A stretch of DNA of 43,932 nucleotides from Sphingobacteriales bacterium (lineage in GTDB: Bacteria; Bacteroidota; Bacteroidia; Chitinophagales; CAIOSU01), in contig JAIXUD010000018.1 of the NCBI GenBank assembly GCA_027483645.1, positions 1 to 43,932 on the forward strand, read 5' to 3'. The notes under the pieces are model-generated. The model did not search any database and had not been told where the DNA came from. It saw only the letters and a program-made list of their open reading frames with translations. Made by a program: the position numbers and the translations under genes. Within the stretch, counting starts at the first letter, position 1. Every line of letters starts with the position of its first letter. Positions 14,826 through 23,384 of this stretch are shown here, in pieces.

Positions 14826-16988
14826 ATGATCTCGTACGCCAAAGTAATACTAGCTCACCTATTGCTCATGCTATGTATGCTCGCCAATGCCCAAGGCATC
14901 AATATTGATGAGTTTGTGCAAAATGATTGCGATAGAGGCGGCACAGGCTCCATTAATATTACTGTTACCGGCGGCACAAGCCCATATACTTACTTATGGA
15001 GTAATGGTGCAACAACGGAAGATGTTAATGGATTGGGCCCTGGCATCTATAATGTAATGATTACCGATTTTTTATCTAATACCGCCAGCAAAGTTTTCAT
15101 TATACAGCAGCCTACTTCGCCGCTAACCCTTATTGACCTTTCATTTGTTACCGAAGGCTGCGGTAGCAGCAGCAGTTTTGTTAACTACTCCATTATTGGT
15201 GGAGTTCCCCCTTATGAATATAGGGCAACAGGTGCCTTGGGGAGTTTCAGTGCTACTACTACCAATACCAGTTATCGTTTTGATGGCTTAGGCAGTGGCT
15301 TTTTGGGTTTCTTTGAAGTAACCGACGCGCTAAATTGTGCCGTGTTTGAGCAGCGGGGGGTATCGTTTATACCCCTTACAATTGCTGACTCAATTGGCGG
15401 CTCGGCTACCTGCTCCGACGATAGGGGTAGCATAACCATAAGGCCCAGCAACGGCACACCGCCTTATACTTACCTTTGGAACACTGGTGCCACAACTAGC
15501 GTCATCAGTGGTCTTGCGCCGGGGGTATACAGTGTAACTGTGCAAGATGCCAACGGCTGTAGTACCCACAAAAATGTTGTGTTAAATGCAATTGATGCCC
15601 CATGCCTTGCCCGTATAACCGGGATAGTGGAGCCCGACCTGAGCGCTCTCGGCTTTCCTGGCTGTGCCACTGTGCTCCCTTTCCCCTTACCACTTTACGA
15701 TGTATTGGTTTTTGCTGAGCCTGTTGGAGGTACCGATAGGTATATGACCTATACCGATAGAAATGGCAACTATAGATTTGAGTTACCCAATGGCAACTAT
15801 AGGATTTCGCTAGCTCCAAGATATAACACCTCGTGCCCCAGTGCGGGCTTCCATTTGGTAAACGCCCCATCACCTGGCAATTACAATGGGTACAACTTTA
15901 AGGTGGAAAGCGAAAACACCATTGATGCAGCGGTAACGCTGGAGTGCGATATCGAATATATTGACGTGGAAATGTACCTATATCCTATACCACGCCCCTA
16001 TAAAGTAATTGGGGGAACGGTGCAAAACGTCTCAACAATCCCGGGAGCCGTCAGCGGTATTTTAAACTTAAGCATCGACCCAAGGCTTTCAATTTATGCT
16101 TTTAGTACAACCGATTTTTTCCAAGCGTTTGGCAATACCGCCATTTGGGATTACAACCTGCCAAACAGGGGCGAATATCTGAATTTTTTCATAGTAGCTA
16201 CCGTGCCAACCAGCCTGCCACTGGGCACCGTACTTACCAGTGGGGCGACGCTTATACCGGCTAGTACGGATAATGTAACCAGTAACAATGGCAGCGTTTG
16301 CTCCTCCATTTACCGTTCCTCTTTTGATCCCAACGACAAATTAGTGCAACCCGAAGGCGATATAACCCTGCTTGACACCCTGCTCACCTATACCGTAAGG
16401 TTTCAAAACACGGGCAACGATACAGCCTATTACGTTGCCATAAAAGACACGCTTGACCCTAACCTAGTTTTAGAAACGCTAGAGATAGCAGCATATAGCC
16501 ACACACCCACCAATATTGACTTGACCGACGGAGTACTATTAATTGAATTTAACGATATTCAATTGCCTGATAGCAACGTAAATGTGGTAAGCAGCAATGG
16601 CTTTATAAGATACACTGTAAAGCCGAGGGTCGGCCTGCCGATAGGTACTACCATAAGCAACCGGGCGGCCATTATATTTGATTTTAATGAGCCAGTAATA
16701 ACCAATACCGTAACCAATACCTTGGTAGAGCCCAGCGGCATAGCGCAACCTGGTGAACTTGATGCCGAAGATGTGTTAGTATTTCCAAACCCAACCAATG
16801 GCTATATACAAGTTGCTAGTAAGGGGCTGAGGGTGAACCTTATAACCGTGGCTGATATGTCGGGCAAGGTGATGGGCGACAGCAAACAACCAAGCATTGA
16901 TTTATCTTACCTTCCTAAAGGGATGTACTTCATTACGGTATATGTTGAAAATGGTGCTCGCATATCCAAGCGGGTTACCATCCAATAA
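14826..16988 (+). CDS. T9SS cargo surface protein with SprB-like repeats
   Basis: A 720-residue exported protein. The signal peptide ends around ANAQ (residue ~23). SprB-like/PKD-type repeats are visible as SPYTYLWSNGATT near residue 51 and PPYTYLWNTGATT near 215, each followed by G.. GxY.VTVxDxxGC-like text. A carboxypeptidase-regulatory-like fold follows at ~260-350 (DRNGNYRFELPNGNYRISL). From ~499 (FDPNDKLVQPEG) to ~640 lies the repeat domain common in Bacteroidota surface proteins, with YTVRFQNTGNDTAYYV and AAIIFDFNEPV. Residues ~645-720 form a type A T9SS sorting domain (VLVFPNPTNGYIQV ... GMYFITVYVENG). It should be secreted across the outer membrane and attached to the cell surface; adhesion is a plausible role. 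Confidence 0.88.
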   Translation: MISYAKVILAHLLLMLCMLANAQGINIDEFVQNDCDRGGTGSINITVTGGTSPYTYLWSNGATTEDVNGLGPGIYNVMITDFLSNTASKVFIIQQPTSPLTLIDLSFVTEGCGSSSSFVNYSIIGGVPPYEYRATGALGSFSATTTNTSYRFDGLGSGFLGFFEVTDALNCAVFEQRGVSFIPLTIADSIGGSATCSDDRGSITIRPSNGTPPYTYLWNTGATTSVISGLAPGVYSVTVQDANGCSTHKNVVLNAIDAPCLARITGIVEPDLSALGFPGCATVLPFPLPLYDVLVFAEPVGGTDRYMTYTDRNGNYRFELPNGNYRISLAPRYNTSCPSAGFHLVNAPSPGNYNGYNFKVESENTIDAAVTLECDIEYIDVEMYLYPIPRPYKVIGGTVQNVSTIPGAVSGILNLSIDPRLSIYAFSTTDFFQAFGNTAIWDYNLPNRGEYLNFFIVATVPTSLPLGTVLTSGATLIPASTDNVTSNNGSVCSSIYRSSFDPNDKLVQPEGDITLLDTLLTYTVRFQNTGNDTAYYVAIKDTLDPNLVLETLEIAAYSHTPTNIDLTDGVLLIEFNDIQLPDSNVNVVSSNGFIRYTVKPRVGLPIGTTISNRAAIIFDFNEPVITNTVTNTLVEPSGIAQPGELDAEDVLVFPNPTNGYIQVASKGLRVNLITVADMSGKVMGDSKQPSIDLSYLPKGMYFITVYVENGARISKRVTIQ

Positions 16989-17063
16989 AATTGACTAAGC
17001 TGGCCACCGCCCGCATGAAGCCCACCCGCCCCTTCAGATGTTCACATCCGAATGACCGAGCAT

Positions 17064-17080
17064 GCGGATTTGCAATCCGC
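17064..17080. repeat. Palindrome GCGGATT-TGC-AATCCGC
   Basis: Perfect 7-bp arms and a 3-nt loop. It has the same GGATT/AATCC core as the hairpin at 17269-17291, so the pair looks like a REP-type family. Confidence 0.6.
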
Positions 17081-17268
17081 CACGTAACACAGTCACACAG
17101 CACACCATCGCCCAAGGCGGGGCAGGCAATCAAAACCCAAAACTAGCAAGGCTCACGAAATACACAGAAGCATGCAAGAATTAATAAAAAAAAAACACGA
17201 TGGGACAAAAGCGGCCTTTGGCGTTGTGGGACCATGTTGCGTGCGGATTGCAAATCCGTAGCTCTGTT

Positions 17269-17291
17269 ACGACGGATTAAAAATCCGTCGT
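17269..17291. repeat. Palindrome ACGACGGATT-AAA-AATCCGTCGT
   Basis: Perfect 10-bp arms with a 3-nt loop. It lies between convergent genes and could also slow transcription, though it lacks a T-run. Confidence 0.6.
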
Positions 17292-17364
17292 GGCATTTGT
17301 GAAACCCGCACCAGCACTATATAAAAGTACACGACAAAACCCTCCGCAATAAATGTCATCCCCC

Positions 17365-19464
17365 TCAAAACACCAACCTCTCCGCCCACTCACTACCCAC
17401 CCTTACAAAAGCCGCGGGCTGGCCGTAGGGTACGGGTATGGTATGCCATTGGCCGCCGGGGTATTTGGTTTTAAAGAAAAGGTGCTGCCACTCGCCGGCG
17501 GGCAGGTACACTTTTAGCATAAAGGTGCGCTTTTCGGTTACTGGGGCCACCATAATATCGGCACCCAGCATAAATTGGTAGGGTGCGTCCCAAATGTTAG
17601 GGTCGGTGGGGTAGTGCAGGTATGGGTGGCGCACCACGGGGTAGCCCCGTTCGCTGGCCTCTTTGCCCAGGTGCTGCAAGTATGGTTTCAAGGCTTGGTG
17701 CATACGGCCGTATTGGGCAAACATTAGCTGGGTGGCAGTATCGGTATAAAACTGCACGTTCTCTTTCGGCCTCAAGCCTTCATGGGTGCGGAAAACAGGC
17801 GTAAACACAGCCCACTCGTTCCAGCGGCAAAAGAGGTCCCAGTCCCGGCGCGATTTGTAGAATGGGGTAACTACCGTGGTGTAGCCGCCCGCATCGGCAT
17901 GGTTCAAGCTAATGCCGCTAAGCCCCGAGGATAACAGAGCCGTAATGGCCGAGCGCATACCATCATGCTTGCCGTAGCTGTGCAGTTGGTCGCCCGCCCA
18001 AAACAGCGTGCTATACTTAGCCGAGCCACTGTAGCCTGCGCGGGTAAAAAACACTACCTCGCCCGCCTTGCCCGCCTCTTGTATGGCCTCGCGATTGAGG
18101 CGTGCCCACTCCACGGGGTAGCGGTTGTGATAGGCGGGGGCCACTTCGCCGCTGTGCAACACAGCATCCCATGGCAGCCATTCGCTAAAATCGGCCATCC
18201 AGCCGCTAAAGCCATTGCCAATGAGGTTGGTTTTGATAATATCCTTCAGCCACTCGAAAGCGGAGGGGTTGCTTAGGTCCACCAAGTAGGCATCAAAACC
18301 ACCCGCTGGCATTAGGTAGGGCTGGCCTGCTTGGTTTTTTACCAAGTATCCTTTGGCAATGGCGGTATCCGTCATGGCAGTGCCGGGCACCATAAAGGTG
18401 TTGATATAGCCCAGCGTGCGGATGTTCATGGAGGCTAGGTCGCCGGTAAACTCCCGCATGTCGCCATAGGCTTTGGTGTCAGGCACCCAGTGCCACCACA
18501 GGCGGTCGCCGTACTTGGTGGGTCGGCGGCCTACCCAATCCTGTATCCACACAGCGGTTACGGGGTTACTGGCCTTTAGGGCATCGCGGGTGGCCTGCAT
18601 TACCTTTTCATCGCCGCCCTGTATGCCCAGTATGGTACCATAAGCCCAATCAGGCAAGGTGGGCATGCGGCCAGTAAGGGCGGTAAACCGCTCTAGCAAA
18701 TCGAGCGGTTGGGGCGCTTGCCAAAGGAGCAGGCTTAGGGTATCGCTCCATACTTGCAGCGTTATTCTATCATCTTCCCGAAGGTCAAACTCTTGGTACT
18801 GGGTGTTTTGGCTAAAAATGCCTCGCCCGCCGGTAGTCATTAGCCACGGTATAGGCGCATAGGTGGTGTAGTGGTTGCCCTTTACGCCGGCCAAACCCGT
18901 AAAAAAGCTGATGCCCTTATCGCCCCGACCGAGGCCCTGTTCTTCTACCCAAATAGGAACTTTGTGGCCCTTTAAATCCACAAAGGAAAACTGCTCGCCC
19001 AAGCCCAGCAGGCGCTCTTGCGGGTTAGATAGGAAGGTGAGGGTAATGCGAGGGTTCTTTATTTGGTTTGTAAAAATTCTTACTTTTAAACTACCATCTT
19101 GCCCAGGGTATATTGCCATACTCCATGAACTGCCACAGATGATACCGTTATCAGTATAACAATTGTTTAGGCTTAACACTTCTCCTTTATAGCATATTTG
19201 CGGAAGATCTACAATTTCGAAAGAGGGTCTATACTTCTTATCCTTAAACTTAAAACTCCCCATCTTAAAGTCCACCTTTTCCTTGCCACTGCCAATGGTT
19301 AAGAACGTTTCGCCCAAAGGAAAGCTGATGGCTGGCTTTAGCGTATCTTGATAAAAGATGTGCAGGGCAGTGTCCGTTTGCAGGTAGCGAATGGGCTGGG
19401 CATAAACATGCGCAGCTAAAAGGCAAAGGAACACGGTAGCGAAAAGTGATAATAGGTAGCTCAT
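17365..19464 (-). CDS. Exported GH31 glycosidase, probable sulfoquinovosidase (YihQ-like)
   Basis: A 699-residue enzyme. I chose ATG 19464 because it gives the signal peptide SYLLSLFATVFLCLLAAHVYAQ; a 24-residue in-frame extension upstream is unlikely. The N-terminal beta domain is followed by the GH31 TIM barrel: LGIQGG (Q282), WIQDWVGRR (Q308), GDRLWW (R321, W324), GWMADFSEW (nucleophile D425), WAGDQ (acid/base D492), GGYTT (Y528), and RTHEGLRP. Every one of these residues sits exactly 20 positions after the E. coli YihQ equivalents as I recall them (Q262, Q288, R301, W304, D405, D472, Y508), including the sulfonate-binding set. The predicted reaction is release of sulfoquinovose from its glycosides, such as plant or cyanobacterial sulfolipid headgroups. 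Export to the periplasm differs from cytoplasmic YihQ. No sulfoquinovose catabolic genes lie alongside. Confidence 0.88.
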   Translation of the reverse strand: MSYLLSLFATVFLCLLAAHVYAQPIRYLQTDTALHIFYQDTLKPAISFPLGETFLTIGSGKEKVDFKMGSFKFKDKKYRPSFEIVDLPQICYKGEVLSLNNCYTDNGIICGSSWSMAIYPGQDGSLKVRIFTNQIKNPRITLTFLSNPQERLLGLGEQFSFVDLKGHKVPIWVEEQGLGRGDKGISFFTGLAGVKGNHYTTYAPIPWLMTTGGRGIFSQNTQYQEFDLREDDRITLQVWSDTLSLLLWQAPQPLDLLERFTALTGRMPTLPDWAYGTILGIQGGDEKVMQATRDALKASNPVTAVWIQDWVGRRPTKYGDRLWWHWVPDTKAYGDMREFTGDLASMNIRTLGYINTFMVPGTAMTDTAIAKGYLVKNQAGQPYLMPAGGFDAYLVDLSNPSAFEWLKDIIKTNLIGNGFSGWMADFSEWLPWDAVLHSGEVAPAYHNRYPVEWARLNREAIQEAGKAGEVVFFTRAGYSGSAKYSTLFWAGDQLHSYGKHDGMRSAITALLSSGLSGISLNHADAGGYTTVVTPFYKSRRDWDLFCRWNEWAVFTPVFRTHEGLRPKENVQFYTDTATQLMFAQYGRMHQALKPYLQHLGKEASERGYPVVRHPYLHYPTDPNIWDAPYQFMLGADIMVAPVTEKRTFMLKVYLPAGEWQHLFFKTKYPGGQWHTIPVPYGQPAAFVRVGSEWAERLVF

Positions 19465-19642
19465 AGTAGGTACAAGGGCAATAGGGTCAAACTCGGGCAA
19501 TACAATGAAGTTATTGTATAAACTTGAAAAAGCCATAAACCCGCTGCTTCCGAATTTTTCATCGGGAGAATTGAGCGTGGGGATTTATAGTCTCCCCGGC
19601 TGCTTTTGCAGCTATAGCGCTAATGTGGTTGAACCTAGTTAC

Positions 19643-19996
19643 TTAGTCCTCGTTCCTATCGCGAGGGGTTGATAGTACGGTATTGTTTGCTCCAATTATA
19701 ATATCGTACTCAAAGCACTCTTCCATCACTACCGTTTCTACAATTGGGCTATTGTTGCCAACAGATACCGTAAACTCTACGTCGCCAGCGGCATAGCTCC
19801 TATAATCGGATGTGGTACCTACTTCTATATTGTTAATGTTTTCGGTATTTCCACCCGATGTTTTGATTTGCACGCTGGTTTCATCGGTACCGTTGTTAAT
19901 GATACGGGCGCGCGGGTCTTCGTTTTTGCACTTGCTACAAGAAGTGGCGGCAATGGTAAAGATGGTTAAGATTAGCACTATGTATAGATTCTTCAT
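19643..19996 (-). CDS. Small lipoprotein
   Basis: A 117-residue product. ATG 19996 gives the signal KNLYIVLILTIFTIAATSC with lipobox AATSC; upstream in-frame codons would precede the signal and are probably untranslated. The mature part starts SKCKNEDPRARIINNGTDE and is rich in Asn, Thr, Glu and Val, suggesting a small beta-sandwich. It ends in an acidic and basic tail PRDRNED. I do not recognise the family. It lies 178 bp upstream of the GH31 gene on the same strand, so co-expression is possible but the gap is long. Confidence 0.75.
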   Translation of the reverse strand: MKNLYIVLILTIFTIAATSCSKCKNEDPRARIINNGTDETSVQIKTSGGNTENINNIEVGTTSDYRSYAAGDVEFTVSVGNNSPIVETVVMEECFEYDIIIGANNTVLSTPRDRNED

Positions 19997-20263
19997 CGCT
20001 ATAGGGTTTTGCTTGAAGGTAATGCTTTTAGTTGGCACCATGCCGCAAAGCTAGTATCGCTTTATTACCCATAAGGTGTTCCCCAAAGTGATATAGGCGG
20101 GTAATTACAACCCCATTTATAAAGTAACCGTACTCCTGTTTTCTGGCATTTGGCAAAATCACCCCTTATAGCATGGCTTTGCGAAGCTTTACGATATGGG
20201 ACTGATGTGTGGCGTATGTTGGTCTTTGGCTTCCACTTGCCACCCCAAACCAACACGTAAACT

Positions 20264-20519
20264 ATGAAAGCTTTAGGAATATTATTGATAGGCTCAACGT
20301 ACCTGTTTGCCGGTTGCGCTTGCGATTGTGAAGGAAAAATGGGTGCCAACGTCGATGCAATTAAACCACAGCCACGGTAATCTACCCGATAAGGAAGATA
20401 AACTAGCCTTCGATATTGGGATGGATAGCCACAACTTCTATCCGCTAAGCTATGATGAGGTGAAGGCTATCATGAAAGCCAAAAACTGGGTGCCACCCTT
20501 TGGCGATAGGGAGGTGTAA
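20264..20519 (+). pseudogene. Lipoprotein gene split by a +1 frame change
   Basis: Two frames together look like one ~84-residue lipoprotein. The first, from ATG 20264, encodes a signal and lipobox (LLIGSTYLFAGCACDCEGK) but stops at 20380 after 38 codons. The second, reading to the stop at 20519, gives LPDKEDKLAFDIGMDSHNFY and PLSYDEVKAIMKAKNWVPP, which looks like real protein. Joining them needs a one-base shift somewhere between about 20320 and 20375; the A5 run at 20335-20339 is a natural slip point. It may be a true inactivating indel, an assembly error or, less likely, programmed slippage. The opposite-strand ORF across this region has no lipoprotein signal and looks like a shadow. Confidence 0.6.
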
Positions 20520-20578
20520 GGGTTCGCTATTGTTTTTCTTGCGGCATGCATACCATCCGTTATACCCTAATGGTGGTA

Positions 20579-20609
20579 TTGCAGCCGTAACAAGATGGGC
20601 TTACTTTCG
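20579..20609 (+). promoter_or_regulatory. Candidate promoter of the TonB receptor gene
   Basis: TTG at 20579-20581, 20 bp, then TACTTTCG at 20602-20609, one mismatch from the Bacteroidota -7 consensus TAnnTTTG. The start site would be near 20615, inside the palindromic element that follows. Confidence 0.4.
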
Positions 20610-20614
20610 CAGTG

Positions 20615-20637
20615 CTATTTAAACTTAGTCTAAATAG
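20615..20637. promoter_or_regulatory. Inverted repeat, candidate metalloregulator operator
   Basis: Perfect 7-bp arms CTATTTA / TAAATAG with a 9-bp spacer; inside it is a second symmetric core TTAG-T-CTAA (20625-20633). It lies ~20-40 bp before the TonB receptor start and over the predicted transcription start. A Fur- or DtxR-type site is plausible given the FecA-like product. Confidence 0.45.
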
Positions 20638-20655
20638 ATAACTAACCTACCAACA

Positions 20656-23337
20656 ATGAAACTACCTATTCTGCTAGCGAGCTTACTACTCTCGGTTGCG
20701 CTATTCGGCCAAAATGCTATTATAAAAGGCAAAATCCAATATCAACAAGATACTACCGAGGTACCTTTTGCTAGTATAGTGCTCAACAACGGCAAAGGGG
20801 TTTATACCGATGCAAAGGGCCAGTTTACAATTGCAAACCTTTCGCCAGGCACTTATCAAATTGAAGTATTGGCAATTGGTTTTGAAAAGATAGCTTTTAA
20901 CAACCTATTGATAACCAGTAGCGACCAAGTATTGGTGCTGGGAGAGATAAAGCTAAAGGAAAAACTGGTACAGATAAACGAGGTAACCGTAAACAATGCA
21001 GGAAGCCCGTTGTATAAGAAGCAAGTGCTGAGCACCAGCAACTTTTTGAGCAAAAAAGACCTAGAGCGTATACAACCGATTGGTACCGAGGAGGCACTAA
21101 GGCGCTTGCCAGGTATAAACGTGGCCGGCGATATGGGCATATCAAACCGATTGAACGTGGGCATCAGGGGCTCGTATGCACGCCGCTCTGAAAAGCTGCT
21201 CGTGCTGGAAGATGGCATCCCCATTGCACCGGCGCAGTATTTGTCGCCAGAGATGTACTACAACCCGCCTAGCGAACGTCTGGATGGTATTGAAGTAATA
21301 AAGGGTGCCGATGTGCTAACGCTTGGCAGCAACACCATGTACGGCGTAATCAATTATATTACCAAGCGCCCGCCTTTGAAACCTACCTTGGGTGTGAGCC
21401 TTACCTCGGGCAATAATGGCTACCATTCGCAATACCTTACCTACGGCGGAACATGGAAAAACATGGGTGCCGAAATACAGTTGCTCAACAAAAACTTTGG
21501 TGGGTTTATTGATAACAGCCAATCGCACATCTTCAATACCACTGCCAAAATATATGCCGACCTAGGCCCTAAGGCTTCGGTGTATATGAAGGTAAACTTC
21601 CATCAAGAAAATAGTTTGGCTAGCTACAGCGCGCTTACCCCGTATTTGTACAACCTTGACCCTACCATTAACCCATTTGATGCCGACGACCTGTTTACCC
21701 GCCGCTATGCGGTCGATTTGGTATACAACCAGCAGTTGGCCAAGGGCTTAATGCTATCTACTAAAGTATATGCCAACCAGTTTCAGCGCAATTGGTGGCG
21801 CCAAGAGAACACCCTAATACGCGCGGCAGATGCAGAAGCATACTTGGGCGAGGCCATATTTAATGAGCGCTACAGTTTCCTTAAAGGTCAAACTTTTACC
21901 GACGATGACTGGGTAAGGGTAGGTAGGATAGCCAATGGCCGCGAGCAAACCAGAGCCCGAAACCGTACGTTCAACACTTTTGGATTGTCGGAAACCTTGA
22001 AGTATGACTGGGCCAAGGACGACTGGAGCGGCCAACTGGAAGTAGGGGGCAAGCTGCACATGGAGCAGTTTATGGATGTCGAGTTTAGAAACGATTCTTC
22101 TCGCTTTGCGCGCAGCGGCCGCTTGATAAAAGACAACCAGTTTAACCTACTAGCGGGCTCTGCTTATGTAAAGAAAACATTGCGCTATAAGGGGCTAACC
22201 GTGGCCCCGGCCATTAGGTTTGAATCGGTAACAATGCGCAAGTTCGATTTGATTAGCATTGCTACTGACCCGGCCAACGATGGCAGTAAGAACTATGGCT
22301 CAAGCAAAAATACCTTTACGGCCGTGCTAGGCGGTGCCTCCATCGGTTACGATGTTGTTAACCGCAGCGCTAACTTCCTCAATGTATATACCAGCTTGTA
22401 CCAAGGCTACACGCCGCCAACCGCTGGGTATGGCTTCTTAACCGTGGAAGATGGCGCCGTGAGCAGCCCTGGCACCGATGACCCCATCAACATTAAGCCG
22501 GAGCGCAGCATCAACTTTGAAGTGGGTACCCGTGGCACTTTTGCCAAAGAGCTTTTTGCTACGCAGATTGTATATTTCAACAACAACTTTACGAACTTCT
22601 ACTCTGCTGGCCGAAACGAGGCGTTTGAAACTTTAGGCGAGGTGAACATACAAGGCTTGGAAATTGGCGGCACGCTTAACCTGCATAAGCTATTTAAAAC
22701 CAAAGGCCACGACCTAAGCATTGGTGCATCAGTAACCTACATGACATCCAAAATAACCGGGGGTGTACTGGCAGACACGGACTTGCTTAGTGCCAAGCAC
22801 ACCGATGCCAGCAAGGCAGAAGTGATAGACAAAATAAACAACGAGCGCGGCGGATATGACGTGTATATAGCGGGTAGCGATGGCGATAGTTTGATAACCC
22901 GCACGCTTACCATTGATGACTTTGATGATATTGAAGCACTAGGCCTAAGGTTTGGAAAGGGTGGTATTGAAAACAACGTGGCGCCTTACATACCCAATAC
23001 CATCCTCAATTTTAGCATCAACTATGGCTACAAAGGGCTACAAGTAGGCCTTAACTTGAACATGGTGGGTGCACAGTATACCGACTACCTGAACACCAAC
23101 AACGAAACTGGCGAAGGCGCTATTGGCAAACTGGCCGCTTACAATACTATCGATGCCAATATTGCCTATTCATTTGCCAACGTAAAGAACAAGGTGCTAA
23201 AAGGTCTAACCGTATTTGTTGCGGCTAAAAACCTCGGTGGTGATATCTATCAAGCATCACGATTGCACCGCGTATCATCGGGCATTATGCCAGGCGGATT
23301 TAGGCAAATTAATGGTGGGCTGCGGTTTAACTGGTAA
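20656..23337 (+). CDS. TonB-dependent receptor, FecA-like
   Basis: An 893-residue outer-membrane receptor. Signal peptide to about residue 19 (...VALFGQ). Residues ~20-105 are a carboxypeptidase-regulatory-like domain (FASIVLNNGKGVYTDAKGQF). The plug lies at ~120-235 with EEALRRLPGINVAGDMGIS, RLNVGIRGSYARRSEKLLVL, EDGIPIAP and IEVIKGADVLTLGSNTMYGV, the pattern of ferric-citrate receptors (FecA). The rest is a beta-barrel ending in GGFRQINGGLRFNW with a terminal aromatic. It takes up a chelated ligand, probably a ferric siderophore or citrate, powered by TonB-ExbBD. It is transcribed alone, with a candidate promoter and palindromic operator upstream. No FecR/FecI pair or ABC transporter is in the window, so the substrate is open. 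Confidence 0.93.
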   Translation: MKLPILLASLLLSVALFGQNAIIKGKIQYQQDTTEVPFASIVLNNGKGVYTDAKGQFTIANLSPGTYQIEVLAIGFEKIAFNNLLITSSDQVLVLGEIKLKEKLVQINEVTVNNAGSPLYKKQVLSTSNFLSKKDLERIQPIGTEEALRRLPGINVAGDMGISNRLNVGIRGSYARRSEKLLVLEDGIPIAPAQYLSPEMYYNPPSERLDGIEVIKGADVLTLGSNTMYGVINYITKRPPLKPTLGVSLTSGNNGYHSQYLTYGGTWKNMGAEIQLLNKNFGGFIDNSQSHIFNTTAKIYADLGPKASVYMKVNFHQENSLASYSALTPYLYNLDPTINPFDADDLFTRRYAVDLVYNQQLAKGLMLSTKVYANQFQRNWWRQENTLIRAADAEAYLGEAIFNERYSFLKGQTFTDDDWVRVGRIANGREQTRARNRTFNTFGLSETLKYDWAKDDWSGQLEVGGKLHMEQFMDVEFRNDSSRFARSGRLIKDNQFNLLAGSAYVKKTLRYKGLTVAPAIRFESVTMRKFDLISIATDPANDGSKNYGSSKNTFTAVLGGASIGYDVVNRSANFLNVYTSLYQGYTPPTAGYGFLTVEDGAVSSPGTDDPINIKPERSINFEVGTRGTFAKELFATQIVYFNNNFTNFYSAGRNEAFETLGEVNIQGLEIGGTLNLHKLFKTKGHDLSIGASVTYMTSKITGGVLADTDLLSAKHTDASKAEVIDKINNERGGYDVYIAGSDGDSLITRTLTIDDFDDIEALGLRFGKGGIENNVAPYIPNTILNFSINYGYKGLQVGLNLNMVGAQYTDYLNTNNETGEGAIGKLAAYNTIDANIAYSFANVKNKVLKGLTVFVAAKNLGGDIYQASRLHRVSSGIMPGGFRQINGGLRFNW

Positions 23338-23384
23338 GATATTAGCCAATTTTGTAGGAGTTAACCTCATACATTTAAGCTCCG

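Larger units (their letters stand above)
16989..17364 (+). other. Intergenic region with palindromic repeats, no gene
   Basis: 376 bp between convergent genes. It holds the perfect hairpins at 17064-17080 and 17269-17291, an imperfect relative at 17243-17259 (GCGGATTGCAAATCCGT), the short repeat at 17106-17127, and a poly-A tract at 17187-17195. No coding ORF or clear terminator. Confidence 0.6.

Noticed and set aside
20065-20349. 94-codon ORF on the minus strand
   Set aside because: Overlaps the start of the plus-strand lipoprotein (signal and lipobox at 20264); no recognisable feature.
17365-23337. Polysaccharide or sulfoquinovose utilisation locus
   Set aside because: The GH31 gene and the TonB receptor are near each other but on opposite strands, the receptor is FecA-like rather than SusC-like, no SusD is present, and no sulfoquinovose catabolic gene is in the window.
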